Assembly: GCF_002192695.1 (NCBI RefSeq) | Contig: NZ_MTLG01000081.1 | Location: 119,002 to 183,001, forward strand | Source of the DNA: Achromobacter xylosoxidans | GTDB lineage: Bacteria > Pseudomonadota > Gammaproteobacteria > Burkholderiales > Burkholderiaceae_B | DNA: 64,000 bases | Direction: 5' to 3' | Shown here: positions 43,588 to 52,173 of the stretch, piece by piece | Numbering within the stretch: position 1 is the first letter of the stretch | How the letters are laid out: every line of letters begins with the position of its first letter | Position numbers and translations under genes: made by a program | The notes under the pieces: model-generated | Told to the model about the DNA's origin: nothing | What the model saw: only the letters and a program-made list of their open reading frames with translations | Databases searched by the model: none

Positions 43588-45711
43588 TTAGCGTTGAAGA
43601 ATCAAGGCATCCAGGGCGACCGCCCCTTGCGCCTTGGCCAGCAGCGGGTTGACTTCGATATCGGTGACATCCTCGGGCAGCGCGAAGGCGGCGCGCGATA
43701 TGGCGGCAATGGCGCCGCATACCGCATCCAGGTCGGCCGGCGCCTGGCCGCGATAGCCGGTCAGCAGCCGAAAGCCGCGCAGCTCTTCCAGCATCTCGCG
43801 AGCCATGCGCTCATCCACCGGCAGCACGCGATGCGCCGCGTCACGGAAGACTTCGGTGAACACGCCACCCAGGCCTACCGTCATGGCCAGCCCGAACACC
43901 GGATCGCGCGTGACGCCGACGATCAACTCGCAGACGCCGCTTTCCATGCGCTGCACCAGCACGCCGCGCACCTCGCTTCCCGGCGCGTTGCGGGCTGCGT
44001 TGCCCAATATCTCCTGGCTGGCTGCCCGCACGGCCGCCTGGTCGCCCAGCCGCAAGCGCACGCCGCTGATCTCGGTCTTGTGCGGGATATCGGGGCTGAG
44101 CACCTTGAGCGCCACCGGGTACCCCAATTGCTGCGCGCATTGCGCGGCCTGATCAGGGGTCTCGGCGGGCTGCTCATCGCAGATCGGCACGCCGTGTTCG
44201 GCCAACAGGCGCTTGGCCTCGAATTCGTCCAGGCGGCGCGGGATGGCCCGCAGCGCTTGCGGCGAACCAAGGGCCTGGCGCAACCGCGCCCAATGTTCGC
44301 GGCTGTCGGCCATTTCAAACCACGGCAGGTACACCGCCATCGCGGCCACGGCGCGCGCGGCATCGGTAAAGACGGGCACGCCCGCCGCCTCCAGCTCGCC
44401 GCGCGAGCGGGCGCGGCCCGTATCGATCGCGATGAACAGACGACCCGACACCTGCGAGGCCTCGATCAATTCTTGGGCGATGCGGTCCAACAGGTAGCCC
44501 GTGCCGTACACCAGCACGGTATCCACGCCGTCGTCATCGGCCAGCGCGCCGAACACCTTGCCGGCGATGCCTTCGCGGTTGTAGAGGTTGGCGGTCAGGT
44601 CGATGGGGTTGCCCACCATGCCCAACTCCGGCGCCGTCTGGCGCAGGCGCTGTTGCAGGTGCGCGGCCAACGGCGGCACCTGCAAGCCGCTGTCGACCAA
44701 CAGATCGGTCAGCAGGCCGCCCATGGCGCCGGAAATGGAAGCCACCGCCACTCGGCGGCCGCCGCGCCGGCCGCCAAAGCTGGCCAGATAGGCAAGGTCC
44801 ACCAGATGACCGGGATCGCGCGCCTGCATGATGCCCAGCTGGCGGAACGCCGCCCGATTGACTGCCTGATTGCCGGCGAGCGACGCCGTGTGCGACATCG
44901 CCGCCGCCGAGCCTTGCTCGGTCTCGCCGGATTTGATCAGGATGAGCGGCTTGTCCGCCTGGCGGAAACGTTCGGCCACGCCGATGAAGCGTTCCCCGTC
45001 GCGCAAGCCTTCCAGGTAGCCGATGGCGCAACGGGTCTGCGGATCGTCGACGAGGTAATCCAGGTACTGGGCGAACTCCAGGCACGCTTCGTTGCCTGTG
45101 TTGATAAATTGATTGAAGCGCACGCCACGGTCCCGGCCCGCGCCGTAGATGACCGCGCACATATTGCCGCTCTGCGTCAGCAGCGCGACATGGCCCGGCT
45201 CGCTGGGCGGATAGTCCTTCAGCAATGTGGCGAAGGCGCTGATGGCGCGCGTGTTGAGATTCGCCAAGCCCATGCAGTTCGGCCCGCAAACCGCCATTCC
45301 GGTTTCGTTGGCGAAATCCACCAGTTCCTGCTGGCGCGCCGCGCCAGCTTCGTCGGCTTCGGCGAAGCCCGCGGCGTAGACAATCGCGGCGCGCACGCCC
45401 CGGTCATGGCAGCGCCTCAAGGTCGGCAGCACCGCCTCGGCGCCGATCGCCAGCACCGCCAGATCGGGCGCCTGCGGCAGCGATTCGACATCCGGATAGC
45501 ACGTCAGCCCGTGCATCTGCGGGTACTTGGGGTTGACCGGATAGACCGCGCCGCCATAGCCGAAGTCGACCAGGTGATCGATGGCGATGCCGCCCAAACG
45601 CTTGGGGTCGGCCGACGCGCCGATGAACGCGATCGAACGCGGGTCCAGCAAGCGCTGCATGGGCGTGGCATGCGGTGGATGCGACGCCAGCACGGCTTCA
45701 GGCTTACCCAT
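43588..45711 (-). CDS. ADP-forming acyl-CoA synthetase family protein (acetate--CoA ligase type)
   Basis: 707 aa. Order: CoA_binding_2 domain (RSIAFIGASADPKRLGGIAI), succinyl-CoA-synthetase-like flavodoxin domain (VALLTQSGNMCAVIYG), a phosphohistidine-type motif in AMSHTASLAG, then a C-terminal ATP-grasp_5 domain (about 480-700; LLAEHGVPICDEQPA, GYPVALKVLSPDIPHKTEIS). It would activate the imported acid to its CoA thioester before dehydrogenation. It overlaps the crotonase gene upstream by 8 bp, so the five leftward genes form one operon. Confidence 0.9.
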   Translation of the reverse strand: MGKPEAVLASHPPHATPMQRLLDPRSIAFIGASADPKRLGGIAIDHLVDFGYGGAVYPVNPKYPQMHGLTCYPDVESLPQAPDLAVLAIGAEAVLPTLRRCHDRGVRAAIVYAAGFAEADEAGAARQQELVDFANETGMAVCGPNCMGLANLNTRAISAFATLLKDYPPSEPGHVALLTQSGNMCAVIYGAGRDRGVRFNQFINTGNEACLEFAQYLDYLVDDPQTRCAIGYLEGLRDGERFIGVAERFRQADKPLILIKSGETEQGSAAAMSHTASLAGNQAVNRAAFRQLGIMQARDPGHLVDLAYLASFGGRRGGRRVAVASISGAMGGLLTDLLVDSGLQVPPLAAHLQQRLRQTAPELGMVGNPIDLTANLYNREGIAGKVFGALADDDGVDTVLVYGTGYLLDRIAQELIEASQVSGRLFIAIDTGRARSRGELEAAGVPVFTDAARAVAAMAVYLPWFEMADSREHWARLRQALGSPQALRAIPRRLDEFEAKRLLAEHGVPICDEQPAETPDQAAQCAQQLGYPVALKVLSPDIPHKTEISGVRLRLGDQAAVRAASQEILGNAARNAPGSEVRGVLVQRMESGVCELIVGVTRDPVFGLAMTVGLGGVFTEVFRDAAHRVLPVDERMAREMLEELRGFRLLTGYRGQAPADLDAVCGAIAAISRAAFALPEDVTDIEVNPLLAKAQGAVALDALILQR

Positions 45712-46519
45712 GGACGCTCCTCAGGTCCGTCTTGTTGTGCGAAATCACTTCCGTCATGCCACGATCCCGGATCTCGGCGAATTCAGAGGACGCGTGCGTG
45801 ACCTGATGGGTATCGAAGTGCGCCTGGACCGCATTGCGGAAGCCCTGGATGTCGTAGGTGCGGTTGACCGACTTCTTCAAGGCCCGCATCGCGAACGGCG
45901 GCGCCTGCGCAATGCGTTCGGCCGCCGCCATGGCGCTCTCGTCCAGCGCATCGCGCGCCACGACGCGGTTGACCATGCCGATGCGGTAGGCATCGGCCGC
46001 GGTGATGCGCTCACCCATGAAGAGAAATTCCTTGGCGTGGCGCATGCCCATGACCCAGGGCTGGAACAACACCTCGGTGGCCGCCAGCCCCATGGAGAAC
46101 ATGACGGAATCCCAGAACCAGGCATCATCGGCGGCGATGATGAGATCCGCCATGTTCGCCAGCATGAATCCCCCGGCCACGCACGCGCCCTGCACTTGCG
46201 CGACAACGGGCTTGGGGCAGTCCCAGATGTTCAGGCAGTAATCCAGGTAGTGGAATTCCTCGTAGCGCCAGCGCTCCTGGGCGCTGAAGTCAGACCGCTT
46301 GGCCTGGGCTTCCTTCAGGTCGTGCCCGGCGGAAAAGTGCTTGCCCTTGCCGGCCAGCACGATGACGCGCACCGACTCGTCCGCGGACGCCGCGGCGACG
46401 GCGGCATCCAGGTCGATCAGCATCTGCCGCGTCTGCGCGTTTGCGGCATCGCCACGGTTTAGCCAGATTCGGCGCACGGCGCCGCGGTTCTCGATGATCA
46501 GGGGGCTGTCGTTTTGCAT
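45704..46519 (-). CDS. Crotonase/enoyl-CoA hydratase family protein lacking both canonical glutamates
   Basis: 271 aa from ATG 46519 (GGAG upstream). The oxyanion-hole segment GKGKHFSAGHDLKE is present. The hydratase glutamate of GGGCELA is Met here (AGGFMLANMADL), and the second glutamate region reads FWDSVMFSMG, without Glu. It is therefore unlikely to be an ordinary hydratase; other crotonase reactions (hydrolase, isomerase, lyase) are possible. It is the first gene of the leftward operon and is divergent from IclR regulator 1 (89-bp gap). Confidence 0.85.
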   Translation of the reverse strand: MQNDSPLIIENRGAVRRIWLNRGDAANAQTRQMLIDLDAAVAAASADESVRVIVLAGKGKHFSAGHDLKEAQAKRSDFSAQERWRYEEFHYLDYCLNIWDCPKPVVAQVQGACVAGGFMLANMADLIIAADDAWFWDSVMFSMGLAATEVLFQPWVMGMRHAKEFLFMGERITAADAYRIGMVNRVVARDALDESAMAAAERIAQAPPFAMRALKKSVNRTYDIQGFRNAVQAHFDTHQVTHASSEFAEIRDRGMTEVISHNKTDLRSVHG

Positions 46520-46599
46520 GTTGTCTCCATCCCGGCGATGTGCCGTGCTGGACATTTCAAAGGCTCGTGCGGCACACTGCACTCAATAAAATCAAATAT

Positions 46600-46614
46600 G
46601 TGCGCAATATGAAC
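46600..46614. promoter_or_regulatory. Candidate IclR operator at the start of IclR gene 1
   Basis: GTGCGCAATATGAAC covers the ATG of the IclR gene (46609). The exact reverse complement occurs at 47399-47413 upstream of the SDR gene, and a one-mismatch copy covers the start of the second IclR gene at 52159-52173. Its place in the 89-bp divergent gap suits control of both the leftward acyl-CoA operon and the regulator itself. Confidence 0.55.
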
Positions 46615-47388
46615 AAGCCGCAAAAATCGGTGGAAGGCGCGCAGAGCGTCTTCCGCGCCCTGGATCTGTTGGGGTTGATCGCGCGCCAGCACGCCGACGG
46701 CGCGGCGCTGGCGGACCTCGTCGCGGCCACCGGCCTGGACCGCACGACGGTCTATCGGCTGGTCGGCACGCTGGAACATGAACACCTGGTCGAGCGCGAC
46801 GCCGTCACGCGCCGCTACCGGCTCGGCATGGAAGCCATGCAGATCGGCCTGACCACCATGGACCGCGCGCCCATCCTCGACGAGTGCACGCCAGCCATGC
46901 TGGAGCTGGCGCGGGCCAGCGAAGACACCATATTCCTCATCGTGCGCAACGGCGACTTCGCGCATTGCCTGCACCTGGAGCAAGGCACGTTTCCCATACG
47001 CACAGTGACGCAACACGTGGGCGGCATGCGGCTGCTGGGACTGGGCACGGCGGGGCTGGCCTTGCTGGCAACCTTGCCGGACGCCGAGATGGATGCCATC
47101 CACCGCCGCCACCGCGATGAATACGACAGGCATGGCCTGACGCATGCGCGGCTGTCCAAGCAAGTTCAGCAGATCCGCGCCGACGGCCATGCGGTGACGG
47201 TCGACGTCATCACGCCTGGCGTGTGCGGCGTCGGCGTAGCGTTCGAGATCGGCCACGGCGGCCACGCGGCGCTGAGCGTGGCCTCGATCATCGACCGCAT
47301 GCCCCCGCCGCGCCGCCTGTGGCTGGCCGAGCTGATGCGCGAGCAGCTGCGCGCGCGCGGCTTCACGCCGGTGGCCGGCATGGCCTGA
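46609..47388 (+). CDS. IclR family transcriptional regulator 1
   Basis: 259 aa from ATG 46609. Winged helix at about 10-70 (ALADLVAATGLDRTTVYRLV) and an IclR effector domain from about 85 (EDTIFLIVRNGDFAHCLHLE). It is divergent from the leftward acyl-CoA operon and followed 124 bp later by an SDR and crotonase pair; the inverted operator copies on both sides suggest that it controls all of them. It is similar by eye to the regulator at 52168. An upstream extension to 46540 lacks a ribosome site. Confidence 0.9.
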   Translation: MNKPQKSVEGAQSVFRALDLLGLIARQHADGAALADLVAATGLDRTTVYRLVGTLEHEHLVERDAVTRRYRLGMEAMQIGLTTMDRAPILDECTPAMLELARASEDTIFLIVRNGDFAHCLHLEQGTFPIRTVTQHVGGMRLLGLGTAGLALLATLPDAEMDAIHRRHRDEYDRHGLTHARLSKQVQQIRADGHAVTVDVITPGVCGVGVAFEIGHGGHAALSVASIIDRMPPPRRLWLAELMREQLRARGFTPVAGMA

Positions 47389-47398
47389 TCCGCGCGCC

Positions 47399-47413
47399 GT
47401 TCATATTGCGCAC
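47399..47413. promoter_or_regulatory. Candidate IclR operator upstream of the SDR/crotonase pair
   Basis: GTTCATATTGCGCAC is the exact reverse complement of the 15-mer at 46600-46614 and lies outside any coding sequence, 99 bp before the SDR start. This non-coding copy makes coincidence from similar N-terminal codons unlikely. Followed by a CTTTTTC run. Confidence 0.6.
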
Positions 47414-47511
47414 TTTTTCTTGGGCAAAGTTTGCGGCCTGTTGTCCCGATGGCTTTGAATAGCTGCTCCGAGGGCGCCCCACAACGCCCCGCACAGGACA
47501 AGGAGACAGCA

Positions 47512-48255
47512 ATGCAAAGAACAGCGGTAGTGACCGGCGCTGCGGGCAGCATCGGCCAGGGCGCGGTGCGTAAATTGCTTGAACACGGAAGGCGCGTCGT
47601 CATGGTGGACCGCGACGAGGGCGCGCTGGCACAGGCCCGTGCCTCATTCCCGGCCGACCGCGTAATGGCCGTGGCGGCGGACATCGCGGATCCCGCCGCG
47701 CCCGCTCATATCCATGAACAGACCCGGCCCTGGGGCCCGGTAGCCGTGCTGGTCAATAATGCCGCCATCTCGCCCAAGCACGATGGCCTGGCCGCGGACC
47801 TGTTGAGCATGGCGGACGAGGAATGGGAGCAGGTGTTCCGCGTCAACGTCACCGCCGGCATGCGCCTGGCCCGGCAATTCATGCCCGATATGCTGCAACA
47901 GCGCTGGGGCCGCATCGTCAACGTGTCATCCCGCGCCGGCCGTTCGCACGCCAACGCCGCCAGCGTCGCGTACATGAGCAGCAAGGCTGCGGTCCTGGGC
48001 ATGACGCGCTCGTTCGCTTCGGAGTTTTCGGGACGCGGCATTACCGCCAATGCCGTCGCCCCCGGCCTGGTGGAATCCGCGCTGACGGCGCGCGTCTCGC
48101 CCGAACTGCTGCAGCGCATCCGCGACAAGACGCCGGTGGGCCGCGCCGGCACGCCCGATGAAATCGGCGCCGCCATTGCCTTCCTGGCCTCCGAAGACGC
48201 CGGCTTCATCACTGGCGCCTGCATCGACATCAACGGCGGAGCGCTGATGTGCTGA
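47512..48255 (+). CDS. SDR family oxidoreductase (module 1)
   Basis: 247 aa from ATG 47512 with AAGGAGA upstream. TGAAGSIGQ (cofactor loop), VNNAAIS, catalytic Ser in VNVSSRAG and YMSSK. Likely a 3-hydroxyacyl-CoA dehydrogenase-type step in the acyl-CoA pathway. Overlaps the next crotonase gene by 7 bp. A frame upstream to 47431 has no convincing start. Confidence 0.88.
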   Translation: MQRTAVVTGAAGSIGQGAVRKLLEHGRRVVMVDRDEGALAQARASFPADRVMAVAADIADPAAPAHIHEQTRPWGPVAVLVNNAAISPKHDGLAADLLSMADEEWEQVFRVNVTAGMRLARQFMPDMLQQRWGRIVNVSSRAGRSHANAASVAYMSSKAAVLGMTRSFASEFSGRGITANAVAPGLVESALTARVSPELLQRIRDKTPVGRAGTPDEIGAAIAFLASEDAGFITGACIDINGGALMC

Positions 48256-49049
48256 GCGTCGACGGATCCGACGCCCCGCAGTTTGTCAGCCTGCAACCCG
48301 GCCGCATCGCCTATGTGACGATGCAGCGCGCCGGCGCGCTCAATGCCTTCGATGTCGAGATGACCGAAGCGCTGCGCAAGGCCTGCGCGCAGGCCTTGCA
48401 GGACCAGGCAACCCGCGTGCTGGTGCTGCGCGGCCTGCCCAAGGCGTTTTCAGCCGGCGGCGACACCGTCTGCATGCGTGCCGATCCCGCGCGCCACCCC
48501 GCGCGCATCATCGAACCGCTGCACGCCCTGATCAACGCGCTGGCGCAAACGCCCATCCCCGTCATCGCGGCGGTGCAAGGCGTGGCGGCAGGGGGCGCGG
48601 TCGGCTTGGCCTTGGCCTGCGACGTGGTCATCGCGGCATCGAACGCACGCTTCAACCTCGCCTATGCCCGCCTGGGCGCCAGCTGCGATTGCGCCGTCTC
48701 ATGGGCCTTGCCGCGCCTGCTGGGCTGGCGCCGGGCGCTGCACATGCTGATGCTGGAACCCGAGTTCGATGCGCAGGCCGCACTGGGCTGGGGCCTGGTC
48801 AATCAGGTGGTGGCAGCCGCCGACCTGGAAGCCACGACGCTGATGGTGGCGCAACGTCTGGCGCAAGGGCCGCGCGCCTCCTGGGCCGAGATGAAACGCT
48901 TGCTGCGTCAATCCGCCGAGCTTGGCCTGCCGCAGCAGTTGCAGGCCGAGGCCGAGGCGTTTGCCCGTTGCGCCGCCAGCGCGGATTTCAGCGAGGGGCT
49001 GGCGGCCTTCGCCGAAAAGCGCGAGCCCGTCTTCGGACGCGGCGCCTGA
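48249..49049 (+). CDS. Crotonase family protein, PaaG-like
   Basis: 266 aa, GTG start 48249 inside the end of the SDR gene. Oxyanion segment GLPKAFSAGGDTVCMR. The first hydratase glutamate is missing (GGAVGLALACDV), the second region reads FNLAYARLGASCDC, and an Asp lies where PaaG-type isomerases have theirs. That pattern favours an isomerase or related reaction over hydration. Convergent with the acyl-CoA dehydrogenase gene 24 bp away. Confidence 0.85.
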   Translation: MLSVDGSDAPQFVSLQPGRIAYVTMQRAGALNAFDVEMTEALRKACAQALQDQATRVLVLRGLPKAFSAGGDTVCMRADPARHPARIIEPLHALINALAQTPIPVIAAVQGVAAGGAVGLALACDVVIAASNARFNLAYARLGASCDCAVSWALPRLLGWRRALHMLMLEPEFDAQAALGWGLVNQVVAAADLEATTLMVAQRLAQGPRASWAEMKRLLRQSAELGLPQQLQAEAEAFARCAASADFSEGLAAFAEKREPVFGRGA

Positions 49050-49080
49050 CCGCCGCCGCGTCCCCGCGCGCTTCAGGCGC
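49042..49080. terminator. Inverted repeat made by the 3' ends of two convergent genes
   Basis: GCGCCTGA (49042-49049, containing the crotonase stop) and TCAGGCGC (49073-49080, containing the dehydrogenase stop) are perfect complements. The 24-bp gap between them is GC-rich and has no T-tract. It may act as a bidirectional terminator in which both arms are coding. Confidence 0.35.
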
Positions 49081-50245
49081 GAGCCGCTCGCGGGCTGGTC
49101 AACCCCATTTTCTTGGCGATGATGGACAGCATGATTTCGTCCGCGCCGCCGCCGATCGAACCCAGCCGCGAATCGCGGAATGCGCGCGCTGCCGGGTTGT
49201 CCCAGGTGTAGCCCATGCCGCCGTAGAACTGCACGCACCAGTCGGCCACCTCGCGCGCCAGGCGGCCGGCCTTCAGCTTGGCCATGGAAGCCAGTTCCAC
49301 CACGTCCTCGCCCGAGATGTAGCGCTCCGCCGCCATGTGGATCAGCCCGCGCAGCGCCTCGATCTCGGTCTTGAGCTCGGCCAACTTGAATTGGATGTAC
49401 TGGTTGTCCAGCAAAGGCTTGCCGAAGGCGATGCGTTGGCGCAGGTAGTCGGCCACGCCGGCGATCAGATGCTCGGATCCGAGGCGGCGCGCGGCCGCCG
49501 CCAGACGTTCCTCCTGGAACTGTTCCATCTGATAGACGAAGCCCTGCCCCTCCTCGCCGATGCAATGATGCAGCGGCACGCGCACGCCATCGAAGAACAC
49601 CTGGGCCGTGTCGGACGCGCAATTGCCCATCTTGCGTATCTTGTGCATCTCGATGCCGGGACGCAGCCGGCCGCGCTCTCGCAGCGGCACAATGATGAGC
49701 GACTTGTTGCGATGCGGGGCGCCATCCGACGTGTTGGCCAGCAGGCACATCCAGTCGGCCTGGGTGGCGTTGGTGATCCACATCTTGGAGCCGTCGATCA
49801 CATAGTCCCCGCCGTCCTTGCGGGCGCGGGTCTTGAGCGATGCCACATCCGAACCGGCGCCGGTTTCCGAAACGCCCAGGCAAACGACTGCCTCGCCCGA
49901 GATCGCCGGCGCCAGGAATTCGCGCCGCAGGGCATCGCTGCCATGGCGGGCCAGCGCCGGCGTGGCCATGTCGGTCTGCACGATGATGCCCATGCTCACG
50001 CCCTGCGAGGACACTCTGCCCCAGGCCTCCGCCGCTGCGATGCCGTACGAATAGTCCAGCCCGGAACCGCCGTATTCCTCCGGCCGGCCGACTCCCAGGA
50101 ATCCGGCCTGACCCAGTTTGCGAAACAATTCATGCGCGGGAAAAATCCCCGCGTCTTCCCATTCTTCGGTGTGTGGCTCGATCTCCGCCTCAATGAAGCG
50201 GCGCATCGAATCCATGAGCGCGTGGTGTTCTGGTGTGTAGAGCAT
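49073..50245 (-). CDS. Acyl-CoA dehydrogenase (module 2)
   Basis: 390 aa, paralogue of the enzyme at 41397 (shared GSDALRREFLAPAISGEAV-type block, DYVIDGSKMWITNATQA, GEEGQGFVYQMEQFQEERL). FAD-dependent oxidation of an acyl-CoA. The C-terminal loop reads SIGGGADEIMLSIIAKKMG. It lies at the end of a leftward operon with an SDR and a Bug gene; 14 bp separate it from the SDR gene. Confidence 0.92.
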   Translation of the reverse strand: MLYTPEHHALMDSMRRFIEAEIEPHTEEWEDAGIFPAHELFRKLGQAGFLGVGRPEEYGGSGLDYSYGIAAAEAWGRVSSQGVSMGIIVQTDMATPALARHGSDALRREFLAPAISGEAVVCLGVSETGAGSDVASLKTRARKDGGDYVIDGSKMWITNATQADWMCLLANTSDGAPHRNKSLIIVPLRERGRLRPGIEMHKIRKMGNCASDTAQVFFDGVRVPLHHCIGEEGQGFVYQMEQFQEERLAAAARRLGSEHLIAGVADYLRQRIAFGKPLLDNQYIQFKLAELKTEIEALRGLIHMAAERYISGEDVVELASMAKLKAGRLAREVADWCVQFYGGMGYTWDNPAARAFRDSRLGSIGGGADEIMLSIIAKKMGLTSPRAARA

Positions 50246-50259
50246 GATGACTGGGCTAC

Positions 50260-51015
50260 CTAGAGCATGAACATGCCGCCATTGACATCAATGACGGCGC
50301 CGTTGACGAAGCTGGCGCCTTCCGAGGCCAGGAAAGCGATGGCCGCGGCCACTTCCGCAGGTGTGCCGATGCGCCCCACCGGCACGCGCCGCGCATAGTC
50401 TTGCGCAACAGCCTGACCAGTGGTCGCTCCCAGCGTCGTGGCGATACGCCCCGGCGCGACCACATTGGCCGTAATGCCATAAGGGCCCAGTTCGGCGGCG
50501 ATGTGCCGCGTCAACCCCAGCATGCCCGCCTTGGACGCCATGTAGGCTGGTCCGACCGGCCCCAGCGCGCGCGTGCGTCCGCCCGAAGACGACACATTGA
50601 CGACGCGTCCCCAGCCGTTCTCCTTCATGGCGGGCAGCAAGGCCTGGCACAGCCGCATCGCCGACGTCAGGTTGATGTGCAGGATCCGCTCCCACTCCTG
50701 CGGCGTCATGTCCAGAATGTTCAGCGCCACGCCGTTGTACTTCGGCGCAATGCCCGCGTTGTTGACCAGCACCGAAGCGGCGCTCCAGCGCGCGCTCAGC
50801 GCTTCCTGGACCTGGGCAGGCGCGTCCGCTGCGCCCACATCCAACGGCAGCATCGCGACGCGGTCCGAGCCCAGCCTCGCCAGCAAGGCCTCGAGTTCGC
50901 CGGCATCGATATCGCAGGCCAGGACATTCATGCCAGCATCGGCCAGCAGGCTCACGGTGGCTGCGCCGATCCCGCGGGCCGCGCCGGTCACCACGGCGGT
51001 TCTGTTTGCGCTCAC
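50260..51015 (-). CDS. SDR family oxidoreductase (module 2)
   Basis: 251 aa. TGAARGIGA, VNNAGIAPKYNG, VNVSSSGGRTRALG and YMASK define a classical short-chain dehydrogenase. Overall it resembles the SDR at 47512, including the long AxNxVAPGxI segment. Likely acts on a 3-hydroxyacyl-CoA or related alcohol. Coupled by a 4-bp overlap to the Bug gene upstream. Confidence 0.9.
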   Translation of the reverse strand: MSANRTAVVTGAARGIGAATVSLLADAGMNVLACDIDAGELEALLARLGSDRVAMLPLDVGAADAPAQVQEALSARWSAASVLVNNAGIAPKYNGVALNILDMTPQEWERILHINLTSAMRLCQALLPAMKENGWGRVVNVSSSGGRTRALGPVGPAYMASKAGMLGLTRHIAAELGPYGITANVVAPGRIATTLGATTGQAVAQDYARRVPVGRIGTPAEVAAAIAFLASEGASFVNGAVIDVNGGMFML

Positions 51016-51977
51016 GGCTTGTCTCCCTTGGTTTGCGCCATCTTCTCGATCTGCGCGCGTTCCTTCACGTAAGTTGTCCGCGCCCAGCTATCGAAGGCTT
51101 CGGGCGTGCTGTAGGCGTCCTCCTGGCCCAACTGCACCAGCAGCTTCAGGTTGTCTTCCTGCATGGAGGCCTTGCGCAGCGCTTGCGACAGCACGGCCAC
51201 CACCTTGGGATCCATGCCGGCCGGCCCCACGATGCCGTAGGGCACATCGGCCACCACGTCGGTGCCGGCCTCGGGCAGCGTGGGAACGTCGGGGTAACGC
51301 TGCGTCCGCTTGCTGCTCATGACCGCCAGCAGGCGCACCTTGCCGGCGTCGACCATCGGGCCGATGCCGCCCACGCTGGGCGTGGCCAGGTCCAGCTGCG
51401 AGCCGGTCAGGTCCTGGACCTGGTCGCCGTCGCCCTTGTAGGGAATCGCGTTCCAGCGGACGCCCTCCTTGGCGGCGATGGCCTCCATGGTCAGGTGCGT
51501 GCTGGAGTACGCGCCCGCGTTGCCGTAATTCAGCTTGCCGGGGTTGGCGCGGGCGTAGGTCAGCACGTCGGCCCAGGACTTGAATGGGCTCTTCGCCGGC
51601 ACCGCGATCACGTAGGTGTAGCGCGACAGCATGCTGATGTAGGTGAAGTCCTTCAGCGGGTCGTAGCCCATGGGCTGCAATACCGGCAGCCGCAGGCTGG
51701 TGGGCACCAGCACCGTCAGGCGATATCCGTCCGGGGCCGCGCTGCGTATCGAGGTCAACGCCACCGAGCCCGATGCGCCGGGCCGGTTCTCGATGATCAC
51801 GGGCTGGTTCAGTTCCTTGGAAGCCATGTTGGCCAGGCTCCGCAGGTGCACGTCGGTAGAGCCCCCAGGCGGGAACGGCACAACCAGGGTGATGGGTTTT
51901 TCCGGAAAGGCCGCCGCGGCGGGCGCGGCGCCCGCCAGGCCGCACATTGCGGACAACAACAAGGCCAGCAACTTCAT
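51012..51977 (-). CDS. Bug family periplasmic solute-binding protein (module 2)
   Basis: 321 aa, signal peptide ending around GAAPAAAAFPEKP (about 23). Bug motifs PITLVVPFPPGGSTDVHLRS, VIIENRPGASGSVALTSIRS and IPYKGDGDQVQDLTGSQLDL. GGAGAGA precedes ATG 51977. It is the first gene of module 2 and is divergent from IclR regulator 2 (190-bp gap), so that regulator probably responds to the same solute or its CoA ester. Confidence 0.9.
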   Translation of the reverse strand: MKLLALLLSAMCGLAGAAPAAAAFPEKPITLVVPFPPGGSTDVHLRSLANMASKELNQPVIIENRPGASGSVALTSIRSAAPDGYRLTVLVPTSLRLPVLQPMGYDPLKDFTYISMLSRYTYVIAVPAKSPFKSWADVLTYARANPGKLNYGNAGAYSSTHLTMEAIAAKEGVRWNAIPYKGDGDQVQDLTGSQLDLATPSVGGIGPMVDAGKVRLLAVMSSKRTQRYPDVPTLPEAGTDVVADVPYGIVGPAGMDPKVVAVLSQALRKASMQEDNLKLLVQLGQEDAYSTPEAFDSWARTTYVKERAQIEKMAQTKGDKP

Positions 51978-52158
51978 CGATCTCTCCTTGGCGATCGGTT
52001 CGGCAAATCCGGCGGATATCGCCGGAGCCCATGGCGCCCTCGTCTCCCGGAGCCAGGACCGTCACGGCGGTCCTTTTCTTTCCGTAGGGCTGCATGCATG
52101 ATGCGTGGTTGATTTAACAGAAAGCCTGCGCCAACATACAAACACCCTTACTGAGTTT

Positions 52159-52173
52159 GTGCGTAATATGAAC
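52159..52173. promoter_or_regulatory. Candidate IclR operator at the start of IclR gene 2
   Basis: GTGCGTAATATGAAC differs from the module 1 operator by one base and, as there, covers the ATG of an IclR gene (52168). It lies in the divergent region between IclR gene 2 and the Bug gene. Part of the match is the shared Met-Asn start, so the evidence is weaker than for the non-coding copy at 47399. Confidence 0.45.

Noticed and set aside
43459..45801. 780-codon plus-strand frame
   Set aside because: It is antisense to the Bug and acyl-CoA synthetase genes, both of which have clear domains.
48689..50263. Plus-strand frame of 524 codons
   Set aside because: Shadow of the crotonase and acyl-CoA dehydrogenase genes.
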